Of a stretch of 64,000 nt of DNA, positions 33,744 to 41,405 are shown one piece after another (positions within the stretch are counted from its first letter, which is position 1; every line of letters starts with the position of its first letter). The stretch is from Schlesneria sp. DSM 10557 (GTDB taxonomy: Bacteria; Planctomycetota; Planctomycetia; Planctomycetales; Planctomycetaceae): the NCBI RefSeq assembly GCF_041860085.1, contig NZ_CP124747.1, positions 2,356,001 to 2,420,000 of the forward strand, in the 5' to 3' direction. The notes below the pieces were generated by a model, which was not told where the DNA came from, ran no database searches, and saw only the letters and a list, made by a program, of their open reading frames with translations. Both the position numbers and the translations under genes were made by a program.

Positions 33744-34329
33744 ACTCGTCAAGATCGCGTTAGTTTCAGCGATCATACTTGGAGGCTGGGCTCTCAATGA
33801 ATATGCCACGACTTTCATGCGATATAAGATAACAGTGTTTGTTAATGACGTTGAAAACGTCGAGGATGCTGAATGCCACTGGGCAGGCGGACACTACTTT
33901 GACGTCATTACAAGAGGAGTCCGGGCACGTTGCAACGTGTTGGTGCACAAGCGTGTACAGTTAATGTCGGCATCGATAACCGGGGGCGAGGATGTCCGTA
34001 TTCAGGTTGCTTCGATAAAACTGAGTTTAATCCACACGGATGCTTCTGGAAAATCCCGAGACATTCGAATGGCATCCGAATCGAAGAATCCGCCACGAAT
34101 CGACGCGTTGGGGAAGGGACGCGGTTGGTCGTGGTATCAGAGTTATCGCATCGACGAGGATTTGACAGAATTTTCGAAGGGCAGTTTGAGTCTTGTATGG
34201 AGCATGGACAAGAAAGCGGCCGAAGAAGAGATAAGTAGCATTGTGATCATTGTGCCCTTACGCAGCGAGAAGATATTTATTCAAAACAGCATTGTCGGAT
34301 TAGACCACATTCCACGCGAGATATCATAA
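33730..34329 (+). CDS. Hypothetical single-pass membrane protein, second of a coupled pair
   Basis: Protein of 199 residues. An N-terminal hydrophobic helix at about 6-24 (LVKIALVSAIILGGWALN) follows a basic start, so it is anchored with the bulk outside. The body has many beta-type strands (KITVFVNDV, VRIQVASIKLSLIHTD, ISSIVIIVPL). No domain recognised. It overlaps the preceding gene by 14 bases and is followed by a terminator-like hairpin, which marks the end of the pair. Confidence 0.55.
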   Translation: MTRTKLVKIALVSAIILGGWALNEYATTFMRYKITVFVNDVENVEDAECHWAGGHYFDVITRGVRARCNVLVHKRVQLMSASITGGEDVRIQVASIKLSLIHTDASGKSRDIRMASESKNPPRIDALGKGRGWSWYQSYRIDEDLTEFSKGSLSLVWSMDKKAAEEEISSIVIIVPLRSEKIFIQNSIVGLDHIPREIS

Positions 34330-34334
34330 CAGAA

Positions 34335-34368
34335 GCCTCTCTCACGTCGGGGGGAGGCGTGTGTTTAT
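34335..34368 (+). terminator. Terminator-like hairpin after the gene pair
   Basis: GCCTCTCTC (34335-34343) pairs with GGGGGAGGC (34350-34358), using two G-U pairs over ACGTCG. GTGTGTTTATG follows. Confidence 0.5.
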
Positions 34369-34410
34369 GTCCATCCGGCATTATTGTGGGTCGAGATTGC
34401 GTCCTCCGCA

Positions 34411-34446
34411 GGGTGGCCCGACCGCCTGTTCAGGGCGGTTGGGTCG
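34411..34446. repeat. REP-1 palindrome 5' of RAYT copy C
   Basis: Same block as 32596-32633 with a better stem: CCGACCGCC and GGCGGTTGG around TGTTCA, with one G-U pair. Confidence 0.72.
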
Positions 34447-34518
34447 CGGAGCGACATGATGTGATAGCATGAGTGTCCCCTTTCGGGAATCACCGCACGC
34501 AGTTTTCCTCTATCCACT

Positions 34519-34612
34519 CTGGTTGAAAGACGCGTTTGGGACACTGAGAAGCAGCTTTACTTCGTGACGTTCTCGTGCGACAAGAGGCGCGAGCACCTGC
34601 GGCATGATCAGA
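34519..34612 (+). pseudogene. RAYT transposase remnant, copy C (N-terminal fragment)
   Basis: About 31 codons matching the start of copy B (VERRVWDTEKQLYFVTFSC, DKRREHLRHDQ). The start codon equivalent is CTG rather than ATG, and homology ends near 34612. The leader between the REP and the gene is also conserved with copy B. Confidence 0.7.
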
Positions 34613-35154
34613 TGATGTCCGCAAGCTTACTCCGAACGACGGTTTTCTGCCGCCTCGCAGGTTCATTGGATGCGAGATGCGACCTGTCGCAGGCGCTCAG
34701 CTTCGATCCCTCTTGTTGCATGGCAACCCAGACGTCCAAAGCGACGTCTGGGCCACCCCATCGCTCGTCACTCGTCACCCCGCCTGTATTCCGGTTGTTG
34801 CCCTTTGATTGCGCACGCTCTCCCCTCGAAAGCTGCCAGTTTTTGCTCTCGTCACGCCCCGCACTGCGACAACACGTCTTGACGTTTCTTGTAGACAATG
34901 TAAAATAAATATCGCGCGTCATTGGCAGGGAGAGCGCGATTGGTGCTGCCTGCAATGCCTGATCCGGTTTCACCCGGATGACGGGCATGAATGTCCGGTG
35001 ACGAGCGAGGCGCGCTGGTTTCGCCGAATGGGACTGATCTGTGTTGTGTCTTTGTTGTGTGACGAGAAGGGGGGACCAGAAATGAGAAAACGTGCGTGGA
35101 ATGACGGTATGCAGACCTTCGTCCGGGGAAATGTCGGACCACTTTCTGGCTCCC
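34613..35154. other. Non-coding or degraded sequence with a REP-2 palindrome
   Basis: Open frames here look random. The only clear element is the REP-2 copy at 34721-34760. Confidence 0.5.
34721..34760. repeat. REP-2 palindrome, copy 2 (inverted)
   Basis: CCCAGACGTC (34727-34736), loop CAAAGC, and GACGTCTGGG (34743-34752), followed by CCACCCC. It is the reverse complement of the copy at 27484-27523 with a few changes. Confidence 0.75.
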
Positions 35155-35202
35155 GATTAGATGCTCAAGGTGCTCAAGTTGCTCAACCTTGAGCATCTAA
35201 TC
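35155..35202. repeat. 16-bp inverted repeat built from TGCTCAAG units
   Basis: GATTAGATGCTCAAGG (35155-35170) is exactly complementary to 35187-35202. The unit TGCTCAAG also recurs in direct orientation in the loop, and GATTAGGTGCTCAAGATGCTCAC appears again from about 35232. Confidence 0.65.
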
Positions 35203-35203
35203 C

Positions 35204-35226
35204 AAGCCCCTGAAAAACAGGGGTTT
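35204..35226 (-). terminator. Hairpin downstream of the ABC exporter gene
   Basis: AAGCCCCTG and CAGGGGTTT pair over AAAAA with one G-U pair. It lies about 106 bases past the stop of the minus-strand ABC gene. No T-run follows on that strand. Confidence 0.35.
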
Positions 35227-35331
35227 CGTGATTAGGTGCTCAAGATGCTCACTCGCGCGCAGCGTGCATTTCATTTCTGCTTTGCGTGGTCAAATGCGGC
35301 TGTGGAGGGGGACTGGGAGGTTTCGGCTCCC

Positions 35332-37401
35332 TCACGGCCGTCGGTGCGCGGAATGTTCTTTGACAACTTCATGATGAGAGACTGCCGACGCCGCTCGGGG
35401 TGAGTCCGACGAGATTGTGCCGAGCGTCATGTGGATCTGCTGCTCGACCATGGCGCGATATTTTCCCCCCTGACTCATTAGTTCCGCGTGGCTCCCCGTC
35501 TGACTGATCCGGCCGTTTTCCATGACGACGATCAGATCCGCGCTGGAAATCGTGCTGAGGCGGTGAGCGATGACGAAGCTGGTGCGGCCTTGCATCAGTT
35601 TGGCCAAACTTTCCTGAATCAGGCGTTCGCTCTCGGTGTCGAGATTGCTGGTCGCTTCGTCCAGAATCAGCAGTTTAGGGTCCGCGAGAATTGCTCGAGC
35701 GATCGCCAGCCGCTGGCGTTGTCCGCCACTGAGGCGAACGCCTCGTTCGCCAATCACGGTCTGCATACCGTCATGCTGTCGGTCAATAAATTCTGCGGCG
35801 TTTGCGGCTTCGGCCGCGGCACGAATTTCCTGAGGGGTCGCCTCGCGTCGCGCGTACGAAATGTTCTGGCTGATGGTTCCGTCGAACAGGAAGACGTCCT
35901 GTTCAACGACGCCGAGCAGCGACCGAAACGATTCGACGTCGTAGTCACGCAGGTCCCGTCCATCGAGTGTGACCTGTCCCGAAGTCGGATCATAGAAGCG
36001 GGCGACCAGATTACTGAGAGTTGTCTTGCCCGCACCGCTCGGGCCGACCAAGGCCACGGTCTGTCCCGCACGAACCCGCAGATTGACATCACTCAGTGCA
36101 GGGGCTTCCGTACCGGGGTATGTGAATGAGACATTCTTGAACTCGACCTCACCCGCAATCTGCTGGCGGTCCGCTTTCACAGAATGGGACGACGCGGGCA
36201 TCTCGCGCGGCTCCTGCAGCAGGTCGAGAACGCGATCGAGTCCGCTGAGGCTATTCTGAAATTGTGTAGCGCTTTGGGCGAGTGTGGCGAGTGGCTCGAG
36301 CAGCATCAGCAGGTAGACCAGAAACATCATCAGGTCACCGACGGTCATGTGTCCATCGAGAACTCGCCAGCCACCGTAGAACAGCAGACCCGCGCTGGAG
36401 ATCGGGATCAGTGTTTCCCAGACCATTTCAATGAACCGCATCCACCACCACGCATACAGTTCCTGCCGGGCCATCAGATTGTTTTCCGTGGTGAAGCGGG
36501 CGGCTTCCCGCTTCTGCCGGCTGAAGGCGCGAACGATCCTCATTCCGGCGAACGCTTCGGTGGCGCCAGCATCGATCTGCTCACGCTGTTTGCGAATCAC
36601 GCGGAACTGGGGTCGGATACTGTTGATCCAGGCCCGGTGGGTGAAATAGACCGTGGGAAGTAGAACAAAGGCCCCCAGCAGTAAAGTCCAGTCCACCCAT
36701 GCGAGAATGAACAGACTGCCGGCCAGTTGGATGATGGCTCGCCAGGGATTAAACAACATTCCGAAAACGAGTTCCCCGACACTGCCTCCATCTTCCCGCA
36801 GGATCGAGGCGACTCCACCTGACCGAATTTCCTGAATGCGATGCAGGGGGAGACGAATCGCATGCTCGAAGACCTGTCGTCGCAGGTTGAGCTGGATCTG
36901 CTTCGAGATTTTGGTGGCGTACCAGCGCCCCCAGACATGCACAGCGATCTTCATCAACGAGACAGCGGCAACGGCCACGACGGTCAGTAACAGCAACCGG
37001 CGAGGATTTTCCAGTGAGGGAACCCGCTGCAGCACCCAGTCGGGCAGCCGTCTGCCGGTGAGGCCGTAGTCGATGATGAATTTTGTCCCGGCAGGGGGGA
37101 GCAGGCCGATGAGTGTCGCAATCGTCACGGAAACCAGGATCCAGATGAGTTGCCACCGGAACGGTTTGAGGAGTTTGAAAAACTCCCAGACGAGTTGCGG
37201 AGCTGAGCGGACGCGGTCTTTTGCACTTCGCTCATGACCGGAGGAATGAATTCCTCCGCTGGGCAATTGTTTGTCTTTGACCTGTCGCCGGTAAAGCTCA
37301 AAGCGGGATCGGCTTCCTCCCAGCGATTTCGCTTCGTTCGTGGAAGCGGTGGTCCGATCTGAGACAACGGGCGTCGTAGATTCCGTCGAGTGATTTTGCA
37401 T
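35332..37401 (-). CDS. ABC transporter, fused permease and ATPase (exporter type)
   Basis: Protein of 689 residues, a half-transporter that should dimerise. After a soluble N-terminus of about 70 residues come six membrane helices (first near 80-105, last near 360-385). The ATPase domain has Walker A GPSGAGKTTL, signature LSGGQRQRLAIARA, Walker B LLILDEATSNLD and an H-loop in VIAHRLST. The fold is that of MsbA/lipid A and multidrug exporters. The cargo is unknown. It is divergent from the sulfatase gene, with only 83 bases between the starts, so shared control is possible. Confidence 0.93.
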   Translation of the reverse strand: MQNHSTESTTPVVSDRTTASTNEAKSLGGSRSRFELYRRQVKDKQLPSGGIHSSGHERSAKDRVRSAPQLVWEFFKLLKPFRWQLIWILVSVTIATLIGLLPPAGTKFIIDYGLTGRRLPDWVLQRVPSLENPRRLLLLTVVAVAAVSLMKIAVHVWGRWYATKISKQIQLNLRRQVFEHAIRLPLHRIQEIRSGGVASILREDGGSVGELVFGMLFNPWRAIIQLAGSLFILAWVDWTLLLGAFVLLPTVYFTHRAWINSIRPQFRVIRKQREQIDAGATEAFAGMRIVRAFSRQKREAARFTTENNLMARQELYAWWWMRFIEMVWETLIPISSAGLLFYGGWRVLDGHMTVGDLMMFLVYLLMLLEPLATLAQSATQFQNSLSGLDRVLDLLQEPREMPASSHSVKADRQQIAGEVEFKNVSFTYPGTEAPALSDVNLRVRAGQTVALVGPSGAGKTTLSNLVARFYDPTSGQVTLDGRDLRDYDVESFRSLLGVVEQDVFLFDGTISQNISYARREATPQEIRAAAEAANAAEFIDRQHDGMQTVIGERGVRLSGGQRQRLAIARAILADPKLLILDEATSNLDTESERLIQESLAKLMQGRTSFVIAHRLSTISSADLIVVMENGRISQTGSHAELMSQGGKYRAMVEQQIHMTLGTISSDSPRAASAVSHHEVVKEHSAHRRP

Positions 37402-37484
37402 ACTGGATTGTAAACTGAAAGATGATCAGGTCGAGTCGCCCGCGAGAGATTTCTGTCCGATACGCTCTGTCAGAGGTGCTGCCC

Positions 37485-38792
37485 ATGAGTTTAGTCCGAA
37501 ACCGATTCGCATCCTGGATTGTCACGGGTGCTGTCGCTTGTGTCTGGTTTGTTGCGACAAACATCGCCCATGCGGCGGAACGTCCGCCAAATGTGGTCAT
37601 GCTGATCGGTGACGACATGGGCTGGACCGACTATGGGTTTATGGGACATGAGGTCGTCAAGACCCCGCATATCGATCGGCTTGCAGAAGAAGGAGCGTTA
37701 TTTCCTAACGGATACGTGCCGACATCCCTGTGTCGCGCCAGTCTGGCGACGTTGCTGACGGGCCTGTACGCCAGCCAGCACAAGATCTGCTGTAACGATC
37801 CACCGCAGGGGATTGACCGCAGCGAGATGCTGCCGTTCCTCGGCAAGGCCGCGACAATTCCGCGGCGATTGAAAGAGCAGGGGTATGAGAGCCTGCAAAC
37901 GGGGAAGTTCTGGGAGGGACATTTCTCGAACGGCGGGTTCACTCAGGGAATGACGACCAAAGGGCGACACGGCGACGACGGCCTGGTGATCGGCAGACAG
38001 ACCATGCAGCCGATTTATGACTTCATCACGGCGTGTGGTGAGAAGCCGTTTTTCGTCTGGTACGCACCGATGCTGCCTCATGAGCCGCACAATCCACCGC
38101 AGCGCATCCTGGAAAAGTACCTGTCGCCTGATCGGGATCTGAGAAAGGCGAAGTACTGGGCGATGTGCGAGTGGTTTGATGAGACCTGCGGCCAACTGGT
38201 GAACTGGCTGGATGAGCATGGATACAAGGAGAATACACTCATCGTCTATGTGGTCGATAATGGCTGGCTGCAGACGAACGGTCCCGTCAGGCAGGGGGAC
38301 CAGTTTCTGACACGTAGTAAGAATACGCCCTATGAAGATGGCGTGCGGACTCCGATCATTTTCCGGCGTCCCGGCTGGATTACACCCGGTCACCAAACGG
38401 AACTGGTCTCAACCATCGATCTCGCCCCGACGATTCTAGCGGCCTGCAACGCGTCGCCTCCCGAGTCACTGCCCGGACTGAACCTGCTGCCGCTGATTCG
38501 TGAAGGTCAGCCCATCAATCGGAGCGACGTTTACGGCGAGATTTACCTGCACGACTGTGTCGAGTTAGGCAAACCGGGACTGAGCGTGACACACCGCTGG
38601 ATTCGACAGGCTGAATGGAAGCTGATTGTGCCCACTCAACCGGATGCGGCCCCGGAACTCTATCACGTGACGGAGGATCCTCATGAAAAGCGGAACGAGG
38701 CCGCCAGGTTTCCGGAGCGGGTCGAGCAACTGACCACTCTTTTGAACGAACGATGGAATCCAAAGAAAGATGTCGTGAAGACGACTCGCTGA
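37485..38792 (+). CDS. Exported arylsulfatase-type sulfatase
   Basis: Protein of 435 residues from the ATG at 37485; the frame opens at 37422 without added signal. A signal peptide (FASIWTV-like stretch ending in ANIAHA) predicts export. The metal site IGDDMGWTDYG follows at once. The formylglycine segment is SLCRASLATLLTG with Cys83 as the residue to be modified; Ala takes the place of the usual Pro. The C-terminal region has DNGWLQTNGPVR, which resembles the second metal-binding part of alkaline phosphatase superfamily enzymes. Planctomycetes encode many sulfatases for algal and animal glycans. The glycosidase-like gene that faces it fits such a role. Confidence 0.9.
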   Translation: MSLVRNRFASWIVTGAVACVWFVATNIAHAAERPPNVVMLIGDDMGWTDYGFMGHEVVKTPHIDRLAEEGALFPNGYVPTSLCRASLATLLTGLYASQHKICCNDPPQGIDRSEMLPFLGKAATIPRRLKEQGYESLQTGKFWEGHFSNGGFTQGMTTKGRHGDDGLVIGRQTMQPIYDFITACGEKPFFVWYAPMLPHEPHNPPQRILEKYLSPDRDLRKAKYWAMCEWFDETCGQLVNWLDEHGYKENTLIVYVVDNGWLQTNGPVRQGDQFLTRSKNTPYEDGVRTPIIFRRPGWITPGHQTELVSTIDLAPTILAACNASPPESLPGLNLLPLIREGQPINRSDVYGEIYLHDCVELGKPGLSVTHRWIRQAEWKLIVPTQPDAAPELYHVTEDPHEKRNEAARFPERVEQLTTLLNERWNPKKDVVKTTR

Positions 38793-38926
38793 GCATGAGC
38801 GTCCCGATCGAATTCAGTGCGTCAGAGTTGGGGTAGGGGAGTTACGGACGGAACTGGGATGAATCGACCTGATTCTCAGCGTATGGAGGACCTCAAGGTC
38901 GGATGATCAAGCGAACCGAGGGTGGG

Positions 38927-41215
38927 TCAGTCCAGTTCCACGACGACCATGGTATGAACATCCAGGCGGGGAACGGTGACGGTCACTCCTTCAGGCGTTT
39001 GTTCGGGTTTGAGATCCAGTCCCTCAGGTTCCAGGTGGATTCGGCTGATCTGGTACTGAGGTGATAACGTCACTTTGATGTCGTGAATGGGAACCACTTC
39101 TTCCCGCAGTGGCACATCGTCATTAGGAAAGGCATGTGCTGCTGTGGTGTTGAGATCACTGTAAAGGTGCACGATCAGTCGATTCCGATTTTCATCCCGT
39201 TGTCGCATAACCGTGGAATGGACGCACATCGGTGCTTTGATCGTTACAGGTTGAGGAGCGGAGGCGGCCCACTGGATTGCATGGGCTAAGACGAGACGTT
39301 GATAAGGATAAGCATACAGGTAATAGCCGGCATCCAGTCCCGCCGCGAAGTAGACAACCCGACCTTTTCCGTGAGTCCGGGTGACGACGGCGGGAAGTGC
39401 AGGTGAACCGGCTGCCGATTTGTCAGTAATGGTTGCGATCACACTGGCCGCAGGATCGCGCACTTTGACTTTGACCGCCGGACCTTTGAAGGTCACCGGA
39501 TCGGGACCGACGTAGGTCTTCATCTTCCCCTGATTCAGAAAGGAATCCGTCTCCTGCCGGAAATCAAAAACACTTTTTCGTTTTTCCCAGTAATCAGGAC
39601 CGATGGAAATGGCAAAATTCACATCCAGCTCGGCGGTGGCGGGAGCAGGCCCTGCTTCGGGCAACCCGAGGTACTCCACCCCCAGAACGTCCGCCAGAGA
39701 GAACCGGCTGCGGGGATCGCCGTATTCATCGAACAGGGACGTATCGAGACTCGCGACGAGACCCCCTCCCTCTCGAACGAATTCGTCGATCGCGGCTGTC
39801 TGCGTCTCGTCGAGACTGGCACAGTTAGGGAGGATCAGCACACGGTAACGGGACAAATCCATCGGATTCAGGTTCCAATCGTTAATGACGGTCACAGGCA
39901 GATGTTCCTCCTGTGCGGCACGGAACTGACCAAGCACATTCGCCATGTAACGTTCTTCGACCTTGCCTGCCGATCGGCCATAGAAGTTGCGTGTATTGTC
40001 GGACATAACCATCGCGGCCCAGGGCTCGGCCTGCTTTTCGGTGAGCCAGGGTTTACGTCGCTGGACCTGATCCATCACCGCATAAAGCTCCTGTTGCAGA
40101 TGCTTCGGCTGAATCACGGCGATGCTGGGTGAAGCGCCATAGGTCAGCGCCAGCATCATCCGTCGCTCAATTTCATGGGGTGGGAACGAGTCTTTGCCAT
40201 AAGGATTGCCGTGACTGAGGATGTAAGGTTCGCTAAAGGCAACCCGATGATTGGTCGTCGCCCAGATGTAGGCATTGGCGAAGGCGGGGACGATCGTGGT
40301 TCCGCGATTGGTTTCGTCGAGCCAGAACTCCTGATCCGGCGCATCCAGCAGGAGGTTCATCCGTGCGGGCATATTTCGGGGGATCGAAAGGAAGTGTCCC
40401 CAGCGTCCCGCGTTGGTGGTCCAGGTCACCAGACCGAGATCGGGCTTGAGCCCCTTCAGTCGAACCTGCATCCGTTGCACGAGGTTTTCCATCCGGCGAT
40501 CAGCCCAATGCTGATAACGGCGAAAGGCCGGGTTGTTGAGGTCTGCATCAGGGATTTCGGATTGAGTCTCATTTCGAAAGTTCGTCCGGCAATGTTCGCA
40601 GTAGCAGACACCCCCATAGTGCAGTCCATCAAAACTGAAGGCGTCGACATCGGGAAACCGGGTGACGATTTCTGCGAGGATCTCGATCATGTAGTCGCCG
40701 TAGGGGCCCAGCAGACAGAGCATCCCGCCATGGGGGAATTGTTCCATGTCGATTTGAGGAATGGCTGTGGTGTTGGTGGCGATACGGCGCCAGTCGGGAT
40801 GCTCTTCGTAGACCTCCGCCTGCAGGCAAGGGGGGTAGACGCCGAGGATCCGAACACCGAGACGCTTGTATTCCGCGATTTCCTGACTCAACCGCTCGGT
40901 CGGGACATGGGGACTGCGTCGCTTCAGCAGTTGGCTGTCGTAATAGGCGTAGAAGGGATCGACGAACCCCATCTCGCTGATTGTGACACCATGCCTGACG
41001 GCTTCCGTCCTCGCGGCCGTATCCATGACCGACAGCGTGTAGCCACAGCCGACCGTTTTCTGGATCCAGTCAGGGATCCTGATCTGGTGAAAGTGGGATT
41101 TTTCGAAGGGTTGGGCAGCGATCCGTGCATCCCAGATTGGATGATCGGAATGATCTGCGGAACTGGCAGAGGGAAAAAGGACCAGCAGACACACCACAAG
41201 CCAACGAAAGACCAT
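38927..41215 (-). CDS. Exported glycosidase-like protein (GHL6 / beta-galactosidase type)
   Basis: Protein of 762 residues with a signal peptide (RWLVVCLLVLFPSASSA). An N-terminal barrel-like half has VDAFSFDGLHYGGVCYCEHC, typical of the hypothetical glycosidase family GHL6, and catalytic-looking acids around FDG. A middle domain from about 450 to 560 (YRVLILPNCASLDETQ, then AAIDEFVREGGGLVAS) matches the beta-galactosidase trimerisation fold. The C-terminus is beta-rich. The substrate is unknown. It is convergent with the sulfatase. Confidence 0.75.
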   Translation of the reverse strand: MVFRWLVVCLLVLFPSASSADHSDHPIWDARIAAQPFEKSHFHQIRIPDWIQKTVGCGYTLSVMDTAARTEAVRHGVTISEMGFVDPFYAYYDSQLLKRRSPHVPTERLSQEIAEYKRLGVRILGVYPPCLQAEVYEEHPDWRRIATNTTAIPQIDMEQFPHGGMLCLLGPYGDYMIEILAEIVTRFPDVDAFSFDGLHYGGVCYCEHCRTNFRNETQSEIPDADLNNPAFRRYQHWADRRMENLVQRMQVRLKGLKPDLGLVTWTTNAGRWGHFLSIPRNMPARMNLLLDAPDQEFWLDETNRGTTIVPAFANAYIWATTNHRVAFSEPYILSHGNPYGKDSFPPHEIERRMMLALTYGASPSIAVIQPKHLQQELYAVMDQVQRRKPWLTEKQAEPWAAMVMSDNTRNFYGRSAGKVEERYMANVLGQFRAAQEEHLPVTVINDWNLNPMDLSRYRVLILPNCASLDETQTAAIDEFVREGGGLVASLDTSLFDEYGDPRSRFSLADVLGVEYLGLPEAGPAPATAELDVNFAISIGPDYWEKRKSVFDFRQETDSFLNQGKMKTYVGPDPVTFKGPAVKVKVRDPAASVIATITDKSAAGSPALPAVVTRTHGKGRVVYFAAGLDAGYYLYAYPYQRLVLAHAIQWAASAPQPVTIKAPMCVHSTVMRQRDENRNRLIVHLYSDLNTTAAHAFPNDDVPLREEVVPIHDIKVTLSPQYQISRIHLEPEGLDLKPEQTPEGVTVTVPRLDVHTMVVVELD

Positions 41216-41348
41216 CGAAAGTCTCCGACACAGTGGGGTAATAACGTTCTCTGGTTACCAGGCTGCTCAACTCTTCAGGGGAGGTTATTTCTTATCTATC
41301 CGAGAATCGTAATTCTGTCGTTCAGCCGCGTACTTTACAGCGAGCACA

Positions 41349-41379
41349 GGGGGGAATCTCAAAATGAAGAGATTCCCCC
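41349..41379 (-). terminator. Strong hairpin after the ABC-F gene
   Basis: GGGGGAATCTC (41350-41360) and GAGATTCCCCC (41369-41379) form a perfect 11-bp stem over AAAATGAA, 27 bases past the ABC-F stop. There is no T-tract, so it may stop transcription only weakly or protect the mRNA end. Confidence 0.55.
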
Positions 41380-41405
41380 GCAAAGGCTTCGTAAAGTGCG
41401 TCGGT

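Noticed and set aside
34809-35192. 127-codon plus-strand frame with a few Cys pairs
   Set aside because: It has no ribosome site, runs into the TGCTCAAG inverted repeat, and looks random.
35155-35260. Possible CRISPR array
   Set aside because: The repeats are eight to nine bases, lie in both orientations and have no spacers of regular length. No cas gene is present.
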